A stretch of 64,000 bases of DNA from positions 1 through 64,000 of the forward strand of contig NZ_JAAVNE010000027.1 in the NCBI RefSeq assembly GCF_012103215.1. The letters are read 5' to 3'. Below the pieces are notes generated by a model. That model searched no databases. It saw only the letters and a program-made list of their open reading frames with translations, and was not told the DNA's origin. How positions within the stretch are numbered: the first letter of the stretch is position 1; the number at the start of each line of letters is the position of its first letter. This DNA is from Falsiroseomonas selenitidurans (GTDB lineage: Bacteria > Pseudomonadota > Alphaproteobacteria > Acetobacterales > Acetobacteraceae). This document shows, in pieces, positions 1-7,749 of this stretch. Position numbers and translations under genes: made by a program.

Positions 1-413
1 CAGCCAACCAACAACACCCTCAACAGGCACCATCAGCCAACCAACAACAAGCAAAGAGCAACCAATACTCTTCCCTCAACAGATACACAGCTTGAATGAA
101 CGGTGGGGCCGAAGGGCCGACGCCCCTTGGAAGGGGGCCAGCCTGTCTGTCCCGGTTTACCTCCGCCTCGGCGGGCCGTTGAAGTTAGCGGGTGTCCCGC
201 TCGCTTTCAAGTGGCTGCCTCGTCGTCGGTGGGCGGTTTCTAGTGGCGGGCCGGGCTCCTGTCAAATCGCCCCTGCCACCCCCCCGCCCTGCCCGGAAAC
301 CCAGGCAAACCCTGGCGCTGGAAGCAAAAGGGGGCGGCCCTGGCGGGCCGCCCCCCTGTCATCGAACCGCATTTTTTTCACGCCGCCACCAATCGGGTGC
401 CGGCGGGCGCGCC
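1..413. other. Gene-free left edge, CA-rich, possible rRNA leader
   Basis: There is no convincing gene here. Bases 1-100 are far poorer in GC than the rest of the window and contain a 16-base direct repeat (1-16 and 34-49). Read on the minus strand, 52-60 gives TGCTCTTTG, which resembles the boxA antitermination motif of rRNA leaders, so a leftward rRNA operon may begin just outside the window; this is inference. Hairpins are visible at 109-130 and about 179-210. The 117-aa and 679-aa open frames that start here are shadows caused by high GC. Confidence 0.5.
322..355 (-). terminator. Rho-independent terminator of the first Bug gene
   Basis: A perfect 11-bp stem (330-340 with 345-355) encloses the loop TGGC. 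In the minus direction it is followed by TTTT (positions 329-326). It lies about 60 bases beyond the stop of the minus-strand receptor gene, where a terminator for that transcript is expected. Confidence 0.75.
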
Positions 414-1385
414 TCAGCTGTCCACGCGGATGTTGTTGTCCTTGATCACCTGGCCCCAGCGCTGGATCTCGGAGGCAACGAAGCTGCGCGCCTCCGCCGG
501 GGTGGAGGCGACAATGTCGCAACCCTGTTCCTCGATCCGGGACTTCACCGCCGGGTCGTTCAGCGCTTCCCGCAGCGCCGCATGCATGCGGTCCACGATC
601 GGCTGCGGCGTGCCGGTGCGGCCGAAGAAGGCCCACCAGGTCGGTGCCTCGAAATTGCCGAAGCCCTGCTGCGCGAAGGACCGGGTGCCCGGCACATGCC
701 GAGTCTCGCCCCGCGTGGTCACCCCCAGCGGCCGCAGCGTGCCCGCCCGCATGTGCTGGGAGACGATGACGACGTTGGTCATGAACAGCGGGATTTCGCC
801 GGCGATCGCCGCCGTCACGGCGGGGCCGCCGCCACGATAGGGCACATGGGTCAGCTTGAAGCCGTTCTGCTGCTGCAGCAGCGTCGTCGCGATATGCGCC
901 AGGCCGCCGACGCCGGACGTCGCATAGTTCAGGCTCTCCGGGTCCTTCTTCGCCGCTTCCATCACCTCCTGGAAGTTCTGGAAGGGCGTGTCCTTGTGTG
1001 CCGTCATCACCAGCGGGCCGGTGGCCACCAGGCTGACCGGAACCAGCGCCTCCAGCGTCTGGTAGTTCAGCCGCAGCAGCGTCTGGTTCGGCGCCTCGTT
1101 GTCATAGGCCAGCATCCAGGTGCTGCCATCGGCCGGTGCCCGCGCCATTTCGGAAGCGCCGATGGAGCCGCTGGCGCCGCCACGGTTCTCGATCACCACA
1201 TTCTGGCCGAGGATGGCGGCCAGCTTCGGCTGGAACAGGCGCGCCACCGTGTCGGTGGACCCACCGGGCGCCCAGGGCACGATCAGGCGCAGCGGCCGCT
1301 CCGGCCAGTTGCCCTGGGCCCGCACCAGGGCCGGCGCGGCCAGGCCGAGCGCGGTCAGGGTCATCAATCCACGACGCTGCATCAT
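414..1385 (-). CDS. Bug/TctC-family tripartite tricarboxylate transporter substrate-binding protein
   Basis: Periplasmic receptor of the Bug (TctC) family, which binds small carboxylates for TctAB-type secondary transporters or acts as a sensor. It has 323 residues, the usual family length. A signal peptide occupies about residues 1-24, followed by the family start WPERPLRLIVPWAPGGSTDT. A longer frame opens at 1454, but ATG 1385 has GGGAGGTG eight bases upstream, so that start is chosen. It is a close paralogue of the next minus-strand gene: both end in I-(K/R)-DNNIR-x-DS. No TctA or TctB membrane gene is nearby, so it is an orphan receptor, as is common in this family. The ligand is unknown. 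Confidence 0.93.
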   Translation of the reverse strand: MMQRRGLMTLTALGLAAPALVRAQGNWPERPLRLIVPWAPGGSTDTVARLFQPKLAAILGQNVVIENRGGASGSIGASEMARAPADGSTWMLAYDNEAPNQTLLRLNYQTLEALVPVSLVATGPLVMTAHKDTPFQNFQEVMEAAKKDPESLNYATSGVGGLAHIATTLLQQQNGFKLTHVPYRGGGPAVTAAIAGEIPLFMTNVVIVSQHMRAGTLRPLGVTTRGETRHVPGTRSFAQQGFGNFEAPTWWAFFGRTGTPQPIVDRMHAALREALNDPAVKSRIEEQGCDIVASTPAEARSFVASEIQRWGQVIKDNNIRVDS

Positions 1386-1472
1386 CTGCAGACACCTCCC
1401 GTTTGTTCGTTGCGGCGCCAAGCCTACATCAGCTCGGCGGCCGTTGGAATTCACCCGGCCCGACGGCCTGGT

Positions 1473-2453
1473 TCAGCTGTCCGCGCGGATGTTGTTGTCG
1501 CGGATCACCGCGCCCCATTTCTCGATCTCGCTGCGCACGAAGGCCGCGGTTTCCGCCGGGGTGGAGCCGACGATGTCCGCCCCCTGCTCGGCCATCCGCG
1601 CCTGCACGTTGGGCTCCGCCAGCACCTGCTTCACCGCGCGCTGCATCCTGTCCAGGATCGGCTGCGGGATGCCGGCGGGGCCGACCAGCTGCCAGTAGGT
1701 CAGCGCCTCGAAGCCTGGGAAGCCCTGGCGGGTGAAGGGCACCACGCCGGGCAGGTAGCGGCTGTCGGTCTGCTGGGTCAGGCCCAGCGGGCGCAGCGCG
1801 CCGGCGCGGATGTGCGGCAGGATGATCACAATGTTCGACATGAACAGCGGCACATGCCCGGCCAGCGCATCCTGCAGCGCCGGGCCGCCGCCGCGATACG
1901 GGACGTGTTCCAGCTTGAAGTCGCCGCGCTGCTGCAGCAGCACGGTGGCGATATGCGCCCCGCTGCCGACGCCGGTGGTCGCGTAGTTCAGCGTCTGCGG
2001 CCGCGCCTTGGCGGCCTCCACCATCTGCTGGAAGTTCCGGAAGGGCGTCGAAGGGTGGGTCACCAGCGCATAGGGGCAGGTGCCGACCATGGTGCAGAAG
2101 GAGAAGGCCTGCATCACCCGGTAGGGCAGGTTCATCAGCGTCTCGTTGGTCGCCAGCGTGTCATTCGCCAGCAGCCAGGTGTAGCCATCCGGCGCCGAGC
2201 GCGCGGTCTCGGAGGAGCCGACGGAGCCTGAGGCGCCCGCGCGGTTCTCCACCACCACCGGCCGTCCCAGCAATTCCGTCAATTTCGGCTGCAGGATGCG
2301 CGCGACCGTATCGTTCGACCCGCCCGGCGGGTAGGGCACCACGATGCGCACGGGCCGGTCCGGCCAGGACCCGGTGCCCTGCGCCAGGCCCAGGCGCGGT
2401 GCGGACAGTGCCGCAAGCGCGGCAGGGGCGGTCAGCAGCTTGCGGCGTTGCAT
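1473..2453 (-). CDS. Bug/TctC-family substrate-binding protein, tandem paralogue
   Basis: A second periplasmic Bug receptor, 326 residues, with a signal peptide at about 1-25 and the family motif WPDRPVRIVVPYPPGGSNDT directly after it. ATG 2453 is preferred over the in-frame ATG at 2492 because GAGGGAGA lies just before it and the signal peptide then starts properly (MQRRKLL). It lies 87 bases upstream of the first receptor gene on the same strand, probably in one transcript. The two proteins share long blocks such as HVPYRGGGPA and RAG-x-LRPLG, which indicates tandem duplication followed by divergence of ligand specificity. The transported compound cannot be read from the sequence. Confidence 0.93.
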   Translation of the reverse strand: MQRRKLLTAPAALAALSAPRLGLAQGTGSWPDRPVRIVVPYPPGGSNDTVARILQPKLTELLGRPVVVENRAGASGSVGSSETARSAPDGYTWLLANDTLATNETLMNLPYRVMQAFSFCTMVGTCPYALVTHPSTPFRNFQQMVEAAKARPQTLNYATTGVGSGAHIATVLLQQRGDFKLEHVPYRGGGPALQDALAGHVPLFMSNIVIILPHIRAGALRPLGLTQQTDSRYLPGVVPFTRQGFPGFEALTYWQLVGPAGIPQPILDRMQRAVKQVLAEPNVQARMAEQGADIVGSTPAETAAFVRSEIEKWGAVIRDNNIRADS

Positions 2454-2565
2454 TCTCGCGTCTCCCTCGATGCTTGGGAGGCATTGCCGCACGCCGGGCC
2501 GTGACGTTCAAGCACCGATACGCGGCGGGCGGCGGAATCCGGCCGGGAGGCCCGTGCGGCGCGCC

Positions 2566-3711
2566 TCAGGCCGGCCGGCGATAGGCGCGCGCCGCCAGCG
2601 CCGCCCCGGCCAGGGCCAGGGCGCAGCCCGCCAGCCCGGTCCAGGCCAGGCCGCCGGCGGCGATCACCAGCCCGCCCAGCGCCGCGCCGGTGCCCTGCCC
2701 GGCCAGGATAACCGCGCCGTTCAGCGCCAGCGCAACCGAGCGATCCTCCGGCGCCAGGCCCATCAGGCGGGACTGCACCAGTGGCGCCAGGGCAAAGAGG
2801 GAGGCCGAGCCGGCGAAGACCAGCAGGCTCAGCGGCACGGCGTGCCAGGCCGCGCGCTCGAGCCCCAGCAGCCCTGCATAGCCCAGCAGCGCCAGCGCCA
2901 GAACCAGGAACAGCACCACCGGCACCGCCGGCCCCTGCCGGTCCGCCACCCGGCCGCCGGCCCCGATTCCCACCAGGCTGCCCAGCCCGACGAAGACCTG
3001 GATGGCGCCGATGCCGGAGCCCTCGATCCCCGTGGTGGCGGTGACGATCGGGCCGAGATAGGCGGCGATGCAGAACAGGCCGGAAAAGGCGAGCCAGGAG
3101 GTGCCGAGGACGCCGAGGATCGCCGGCCGCAGGGCGATGCCGAGCGACCCGGCGCCGCCGCGATCCGTGCTCGGCAGCGCCGGCAGGCCCAGACGCACGG
3201 CCAGGGCGGCAAGGCCGGTCAGGGTGCCGGCGAAGACGAAGGTGCCGCGCCAGCCCACAACGCCGCCGAGCGCGGTGCCGAGTGGGATGCCGAAGGAAAA
3301 GGCCAAGGTCAGCCCCGCCATGACCAGCGCGATGGCACGCGCCCGCTGCGCCGCCGGCACCAGCATGGAAGCGGCCACCGCCGGCAGCACCAGGGCGGAG
3401 GCCAGTGCCGCGGCGACGCGCAGCACCAGGGCGCTGCCGAAATCCGGCACCAGCGCGGTGGCGAGGTTCAGCACCGAAAGCAGGCCGAGGCCGACCGTCA
3501 GCAGCAGCCGGCGATCCACCCGCGCGGTGAGCGCCGCGATCGGCGGCCCGGCCAGGGCGAAGGTCAGCGCATAGGTGGCGGCGAGCTGCCCGGCCGTGGC
3601 GACGCTGACACCGAGATCGGCGGCCAGCCGCGCGATCAGGCCGGTGAAGGCATAGGCGCCGGTGGCGGAGGCGAATTGCGCCCCCGTCAGCAGCCAGATC
3701 CGGCGGTCCAT
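2566..3711 (-). CDS. MFS transporter, DHA1-like drug/metabolite exporter
   Basis: Integral inner-membrane carrier of the major facilitator superfamily, 381 residues with about twelve hydrophobic segments, the usual size for the short DHA1/AraJ-type exporters. The N-terminus MDRRIWLLTGAQFASATGAYAF runs straight into the first helix. The loop 2-3 region (GPPIAALTARVDRR) is a recognisable variant of the MFS signature. The start is supported by GGGAG ten bases upstream. The substrate is unknown. The gene is separate from the Bug pair (112-base gap) and may be expressed with them or alone. Confidence 0.85.
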   Translation of the reverse strand: MDRRIWLLTGAQFASATGAYAFTGLIARLAADLGVSVATAGQLAATYALTFALAGPPIAALTARVDRRLLLTVGLGLLSVLNLATALVPDFGSALVLRVAAALASALVLPAVAASMLVPAAQRARAIALVMAGLTLAFSFGIPLGTALGGVVGWRGTFVFAGTLTGLAALAVRLGLPALPSTDRGGAGSLGIALRPAILGVLGTSWLAFSGLFCIAAYLGPIVTATTGIEGSGIGAIQVFVGLGSLVGIGAGGRVADRQGPAVPVVLFLVLALALLGYAGLLGLERAAWHAVPLSLLVFAGSASLFALAPLVQSRLMGLAPEDRSVALALNGAVILAGQGTGAALGGLVIAAGGLAWTGLAGCALALAGAALAARAYRRPA

Positions 3712-3795
3712 ACGCGCTCCCGCATCGGGGCCGCCAAGGCGCGCCCAGAGAAGCTTATCTCGGCGCGCCCCGGCGTTCCGGCAAGGGTGGCGGGT

Positions 3796-4239
3796 TCAGC
3801 CGCCCCAGGGGTCGGCCAGGCGCAGCCCGGCGCGGCGGAAGCAGCAACCCAGAGCGATGGCGGCGCCGGTGGCGGCATAGGCCTGGTGCGGCGGCAGGCG
3901 GCGCAGCAGGCAGGCCAGCGCTTCCCGCCTCGGCCCGCGCTGGGCGCAGGCGACGGCCAGCAGCAGGGCCGGCTCCTGCCCCACCAGACGGGGACATAGC
4001 GGGCAGCCCAGCGTCAGCGGGTGCTGCGCCAGGGCGCGCAGCAGCGCATCCAGCGGTTCCGCCGCCGCGGTCGCGTCCTCGGTGGCCAGCAGGCGGCGCA
4101 GCGCCAGCAGCGCCGGCTGGCCATGCCGGGCGGCGTGCGCCCAGGCGCGGGCGGCATCCACCAGCAGGCGCTCCGCCGGGGGCAGCGCATCGGCCTCGGC
4201 GCCGGTCCAGGGCCAATGGGGAAGGCCGGTTGTAGCCAT
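3796..4239 (-). CDS. Hypothetical protein behind a Fur-like site
   Basis: Soluble 147-residue protein that I do not recognise as a named family. It is rich in Ala and Leu and probably all-helical. It has a CPLCP pair (residues about 79-83) and further cysteines near the C-terminus (GCCFRRAG), so metal binding is possible but unproven. AGGAG stands eight bases before ATG 4239 and supports the start. A palindrome resembling a Fur box lies 39 bases upstream of the start codon, which suggests iron-responsive expression. It is divergent from the serine protease gene, and the two share the region 4240-4375. Confidence 0.7.
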   Translation of the reverse strand: MATTGLPHWPWTGAEADALPPAERLLVDAARAWAHAARHGQPALLALRRLLATEDATAAAEPLDALLRALAQHPLTLGCPLCPRLVGQEPALLLAVACAQRGPRREALACLLRRLPPHQAYAATGAAIALGCCFRRAGLRLADPWGG

Positions 4240-4277
4240 GGAATCGCTCCTGCCTGTCGAGCCCCTGGATACCGCAA

Positions 4278-4294
4278 TTGCGAGTCATTCGCAA
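4278..4294. promoter_or_regulatory. Fur-like operator palindrome
   Basis: TTGCGA-GTCAT-TCGCAA is a perfect 6-bp inverted repeat with a 5-bp centre in an AT-richer patch between two divergent genes. It resembles Fur sites of the TGCGAATCATTCGCA type. That it is a real Fur site is inference from this likeness and from its position 39 bases before the start of the minus-strand gene. Confidence 0.5.
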
Positions 4295-4375
4295 ATCTGA
4301 AAGCCGGGGAGCCCGGCGCTCGCGCCCGCCGCGCGCTTCATGCGGCGTCAAACCGGGCGGGCGCAGGATGGGCGG

Positions 4376-5083
4376 ATGCGAAGCGCCCCTGCCCTCTGCC
4401 GTCGCGCGCTGCCCCTGCTGCTGGCCGGCGCCTGCGCCCGTCTGCCGGGGGCCGAACTGGCAGGCGAGTTGCCGGCGGGACGCGCCACGCTCGCCGGCTT
4501 CGCCGCGCTCTCGGCGATGGGCCTGCCGCTGGGCTCGGCGGTGGCGGTGGCGCCGGGGCGGCTGCTGACCAATGCGCATATCCTGCCGGAGGGCACGGAG
4601 GCCGTCCTGGCGCGGCGCGGCGATGGCGCCGGCGGCGCCATGGCCCGGCTCCTGGCGCGCAGCCCGGCGCTGGACCTGGCGGTGCTGGCGGTGCCGCCCG
4701 GCCTGTTCCGACCCCTTCCCTGCCGCAGCGCGCCGCTGGCCACCGGCGAGGCGGTATGGGCGCTGGGAGCGCCGGCGCTGGGGCCGGCCCTGGCGCAGGG
4801 GCGGGTGGCGCGGCCGGCCGCGCTGCTCGCCGGGCGCGGCCCCGGTTTCACCGCCCGGATCGCCGCCCTGGCGGGCTATTCGGGCGGCCCGCTGCTGGAT
4901 GCGGCGGGCCGGCTGGGTGGGCTGGTGACAGCGCTGGTCGATCCCGGACCGGCCCTGCTGCTGGCGGCGCTGACGGGGCTGGACCTGGACGGGATTGCAC
5001 GACTCCGTGACCCGCGTGAGGTTTTCGTCCTATCCATCGCCGCGGCGATGGCCGAATCCGGCCGGATCGCCCCCATGGGGTGA
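4376..5083 (+). CDS. Trypsin-like serine protease, probable lipoprotein
   Basis: Envelope protease of the S1/trypsin-like fold, 235 residues. The catalytic triad can be read: His68 in TNAHIL, Asp100 in SPALDLAVL and Ser169 in GYSGGPLLD. The N-terminus is a lipoprotein signal with the lipobox LLAGAC (Cys20), so it is probably anchored in a membrane and faces the periplasm. There is no PDZ domain, so it is shorter than DegP/HtrA. An in-frame ATG at 4340 exists, but ATG 4376 gives a compact signal peptide. It is divergent from the 147-residue protein gene. The target is unknown. Confidence 0.8.
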   Translation: MRSAPALCRRALPLLLAGACARLPGAELAGELPAGRATLAGFAALSAMGLPLGSAVAVAPGRLLTNAHILPEGTEAVLARRGDGAGGAMARLLARSPALDLAVLAVPPGLFRPLPCRSAPLATGEAVWALGAPALGPALAQGRVARPAALLAGRGPGFTARIAALAGYSGGPLLDAAGRLGGLVTALVDPGPALLLAALTGLDLDGIARLRDPREVFVLSIAAAMAESGRIAPMG

Positions 5084-5252
5084 GATGCGCCCCGCAAAAG
5101 CTTGACGAGCGGGGGCTTCCGGCTGTCCTTGCCGGCACCGCCCCAGGACCCGGCGGTGTGAACCCCCGCGACGTGCCCCCCCGCACGCCGCCCCGTATTC
5201 ACCGGCCTATGCCGCCGCGGGCTTCGCCCGGGCGTGCCGATCCGCCGTGAAC

Positions 5253-5268
5253 GGCCCCGTGCGGGGCC
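5253..5268. repeat. GC-rich hairpin upstream of rlpA
   Basis: GGCCCC-GTGC-GGGGCC is a perfect stem-loop. It lies inside a larger imperfect inverted repeat, with GATCCGC near 5239 and GCGGATC ending at 5277. No T-run follows. It could end protease transcription in a Rho-dependent way or be a repeat element. Confidence 0.4.
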
Positions 5269-5322
5269 CTGCGGATCGCGTGCCGCCAGGCCGCCTTCGG
5301 GCGGTGTGAAGGAGGACCTTGG

Positions 5323-5841
5323 ATGGCCCCAGAGGCCCCGCAGCGCGAAGCGCTGCGTTCTTTCTACGCGCAGCGCGAAGCGCTGCATTCTTTTCATGCG
5401 CAGCGCGAAGCGCTGCGTTCTTCCCATGGCCGGCGCGCTTTGCTCGCCTCCTGCTGCCTCGGCCTCGCGCTGCTTGCCGGGCTTGGCCTATCCGCCCCGC
5501 CGGCGATCGGCCATGATTTCGCGCCGCAGCGCGGCATCGCTTCCTACTACCATCCGGAACGCTTCACCGGCCGTCCTATGGCCAATGGCGAGCGCTTCGA
5601 TCCCAATTCCAATTCCGCCGCCCACCGCACCCTGCCCTTCGGCACCGTCGCCGTCGTCACCAACCTGCGGAATGGCGAAAGCCGCACGGTGGTGATCGAG
5701 GATCGCGGCCCGCATGTGCCCGGCCGGATCATCGACCTGTCGCCGCGCATCGCCGAGGAACTCGGCATGCGCGAGGCCGGGCTGGCCCGAGTGGAAATCC
5801 GCCCGCTGGCGCTGACGGAAGTCGCCCAGGCCCCGGACTGA
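5323..5841 (+). CDS. rlpA: RlpA-family septal-ring lytic transglycosylase-like protein with repeat-derived N-terminus
   Basis: Cell-wall protein with one double-psi beta-barrel (about residues 72-160). This includes the RlpA hallmarks ASYYHPERFTGRPMANGERFD and the acidic IEDRGP segment (Asp127). RlpA proteins cleave denuded glycan strands at division sites. The protein has 172 residues and no SPOR domain. AAGGAGG precedes ATG 5323, so the start is firm. Before the hydrophobic signal (about 37-63) lie three copies of a ten-residue unit (7-16, 17-26, 27-36) encoded by a palindromic 30-bp DNA repeat. This makes an unusually long, charged n-region. Whether it is kept in the mature protein or affects export is unknown. 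Confidence 0.85.
   Translation: MAPEAPQREALRSFYAQREALHSFHAQREALRSSHGRRALLASCCLGLALLAGLGLSAPPAIGHDFAPQRGIASYYHPERFTGRPMANGERFDPNSNSAAHRTLPFGTVAVVTNLRNGESRTVVIEDRGPHVPGRIIDLSPRIAEELGMREAGLARVEIRPLALTEVAQAPD
5341..5430 (+). repeat. Three 30-bp tandem repeats with palindromic core inside rlpA
   Basis: Three direct 30-bp units each contain the perfect inverted repeat CAGCGC-GAA-GCGCTG followed by CGTTCTT or a variant (CATTCTT). They are read in frame as QREALRSFYA-like peptides. The core resembles the dispersed intergenic element near 52,060, which suggests that a REP-like element entered the gene and expanded. Confidence 0.85.
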
Positions 5842-5858
5842 ACAGAACCCCTGCCGCG

Positions 5859-6101
5859 CTACTGGGCCCTGGGGCCGATGTCCCAGGGCAGGCGGCCGGA
5901 TTCATAGACCGCATCGGCGCGGCTGAGCCCGATATCCTTCAGCATGCGATCATCCATCGCCGCCAATTGGCGGCGCGTGGTGATGATGCGCAGCATGACG
6001 CCCATCCAGCCGAACCAGGTCGCGGCGCCGCCACGGGCGCGCCGCCTCGCCAGGCTGGGGTTCCGCCGCACGCCGCCGGGCGAGAGCAAGAAGCCGGACA
6101 T
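5859..6101 (-). CDS. DUF1127 domain protein
   Basis: Small protein of 80 residues. Its C-terminal half is a DUF1127 (YjiS-like) domain: RRQLAAMDDRMLKDIGLSRADAVYE. Family members are short arginine-rich proteins in alphaproteobacteria, some tied to phosphate/carbon metabolism or RNA turnover. The N-terminal part (residues 1-35) is basic with a short hydrophobic stretch, FGWMGVMLRII. It is divergent from the LysR-type regulator at 6210, with 108 bases between them, which is the classic layout for a LysR regulator and its target. Its function in this organism is unknown. Confidence 0.85.
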   Translation of the reverse strand: MSGFLLSPGGVRRNPSLARRRARGGAATWFGWMGVMLRIITTRRQLAAMDDRMLKDIGLSRADAVYESGRLPWDIGPRAQ

Positions 6102-6183
6102 CGATTCACTTCCTTCTGCTGATCCATCGGGGCCAGCATCCGGCGGGGGAACGCATCAGTAAAACGAGAAATATTGACGGGCC

Positions 6184-6202
6184 GCATCAACATCCTTGAT
6201 GC
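6184..6202. promoter_or_regulatory. LysR-type operator (T-N11-A dyad)
   Basis: GCATCAA-CATCC-TTGATGC is a perfect 7-bp inverted repeat that contains the T-N11-A LysR box. It ends seven bases before the LysR start codon and lies in the divergent promoter region with the DUF1127 gene. This is what an autoregulatory LysR site looks like; binding is inferred. Confidence 0.6.
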
Positions 6203-6209
6203 TGGCCGC

Positions 6210-7139
6210 ATGACGCCCCTGCCCCCCGCGCTTGACCCCGACCTGCTGCGCGTCTTCGTGCTGATCGCCGAGGGAAGGTCCTTCACCCGCGCCGCGGACC
6301 GCGTCGGGCGCACCCAATCCGCCGTCTCCATGCAGATCCGCCGGCTGGAGCAGACGCTCGGCCAGCCGCTGCTGCTGCGCACCCCGAAGGGCGTGCAGAC
6401 CACGCCGCAGGGCGCCTGGCTGCTGGACCGCGCGCGCGACCTGCTGGCGCTGAACGACGAGATCGTGGGCAATTTCCGCGCCCCGCCCATGGTCGGCTCG
6501 GTCCGGCTCGGCACGCCGGACGACTATGCGCTGAACTGGCTGCCGGACATCCTGGCGCGCTTCGCGGAGGCGCATCCGGCGGTGGAACTGGACGTCACCT
6601 GCCTGAACTCGGATGAGCTGGTGCTGCATTTCCAGCAGGGCAGGCTGGACCTGACCCTGGTGAGCGAGGGGCAGGAACCGCCCGGCGTGCCGGCCGAGCG
6701 CATCTGGCGCGGCCCGCTGCGCTGGGTGGGCAGCCCGACGCATGGGCTGCACCGGCGCGACCCGCTGCCGCTGGCGCTGTCCCGCCCCAACCTGCATCCT
6801 ACCCGCCCGGAATTCGCCTGCGCCTGGCGCGAGGCGGCGCTGGCGGCGCTGCGCGCCAGCGCCCGCCCCGCACGCGTCACCTACAATTCGGCGACGCAGA
6901 CCGGCTGCTTCACCGTGGCCCTGGCGGGGCTGGCGCTGACGGTCAGCACGCCCACCACCCTGCCGCAGGGGCTGGCCTGGCTCGGCGAGGCGGAGGGGCT
7001 GCCGCCACTGCCGGACATGGGCATCCTGTTGCTGCGCCACGAATCCGGCCTCGGCGTGCCGGCGGTGGATGCGCTGGCCAGCCACATCACCGAGGGTTTC
7101 CGGCGCGCCAGCGAGGCCGGCATCGCCCTGGCCGCCTGA
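6210..7139 (+). CDS. LysR-family transcriptional regulator
   Basis: DNA-binding regulator of 309 residues. The N-terminal winged helix-turn-helix (about residues 8-65) reads LLRVFVLIAEGRSFTRAADRVGRTQSAVSMQIRRLEQ, a textbook LysR sequence. The rest is a LysR substrate-binding domain with two Rossmann-like lobes (GSVRLGTPDDYALNWLP to the end). The frame is open from 6174, but ATG 6210 places the start just before the HTH. A dyad with the LysR T-N11-A pattern lies directly upstream. Divergence from the DUF1127 gene makes that gene the first candidate target. The coinducer is unknown. Confidence 0.92.
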   Translation: MTPLPPALDPDLLRVFVLIAEGRSFTRAADRVGRTQSAVSMQIRRLEQTLGQPLLLRTPKGVQTTPQGAWLLDRARDLLALNDEIVGNFRAPPMVGSVRLGTPDDYALNWLPDILARFAEAHPAVELDVTCLNSDELVLHFQQGRLDLTLVSEGQEPPGVPAERIWRGPLRWVGSPTHGLHRRDPLPLALSRPNLHPTRPEFACAWREAALAALRASARPARVTYNSATQTGCFTVALAGLALTVSTPTTLPQGLAWLGEAEGLPPLPDMGILLLRHESGLGVPAVDALASHITEGFRRASEAGIALAA

Positions 7140-7155
7140 ACCGCGGCTCGGCCCG

Positions 7156-7749
7156 CTACCAGCGCCGCACCGGGCCGCAATCCAGGTGCACGAAGCCATC
7201 CCGGGAATACAGCCCGACCCCGCCGAGCCGCATCTCGGACGCCAGGCGCGCCAGCTGCGTGGCGCTGCGCCCCGGCAGCCGGCAATCCGCCGCCATGCCC
7301 GACATGTGCAGCGACACGCGGGAGACGCGGCGGCTGCGGTTGGCATTGACCGCGTTGGATTCGGGGGTGCGATAGCCGCTGACCACCTCGAAGGTCTCGT
7401 CGCTGTCCAAGCGAAGGGCGGCGGCGGCCATCACGTCGAACAGGCGCGGGTCCATCGGCGTGGTCTCGGCCCGCGACAGGTCGCGGAAGACGTAGTCCAG
7501 CCGGCGCAGCGCCTCCCGGTCATAGCGGCCGTCGCGGAAATAGACGCCGGCGAAACTGTCATTCGTCACCTGCCGGCGCACGCGAAGGCTGCGCGTCGCG
7601 CCCTGCGCCCAGGCCGGCGCCGCGGCCAGGGTTCCCGCGCCGGCCAACACCGCGGCCAGGACCCCGCGCCGCGGCAGGGCGCTGGCCGGCACCAGCCCGG
7701 CTTCGCCACAGCAGGGGCAGGCTTCCGGATGCATGAAGATCCGTGGCAT
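7156..7749 (-). CDS. DUF882 / YcbK-family M15-like protein
   Basis: Secreted protein of the DUF882 (peptidase M15A-like, YcbK) family, 197 residues, with a twin-arginine-like leader (LPRRGVLAAVLAGAGTLAAAPAWAQ) after a short Cys-containing extension (ACPCC). The metal-site-type motifs are visible: SGYRTPESN, SLHMSGMAADCRL and FVHLDCG. It probably acts on peptidoglycan. Its ATG overlaps the stop of the L,D-transpeptidase gene as TGATG, so the two are translationally coupled and should work in the same cell-wall process. A downstream ATG (7734) is possible, but the coupling favours 7749. Confidence 0.88.
   Translation of the reverse strand: MPRIFMHPEACPCCGEAGLVPASALPRRGVLAAVLAGAGTLAAAPAWAQGATRSLRVRRQVTNDSFAGVYFRDGRYDREALRRLDYVFRDLSRAETTPMDPRLFDVMAAAALRLDSDETFEVVSGYRTPESNAVNANRSRRVSRVSLHMSGMAADCRLPGRSATQLARLASEMRLGGVGLYSRDGFVHLDCGPVRRW

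Noticed and set aside
192..2231. A 679-residue plus-strand frame at the left edge
   Set aside because: It is antisense to two well-defined Bug receptor genes and consists of Arg/Ala/Gln-rich filler sequence.
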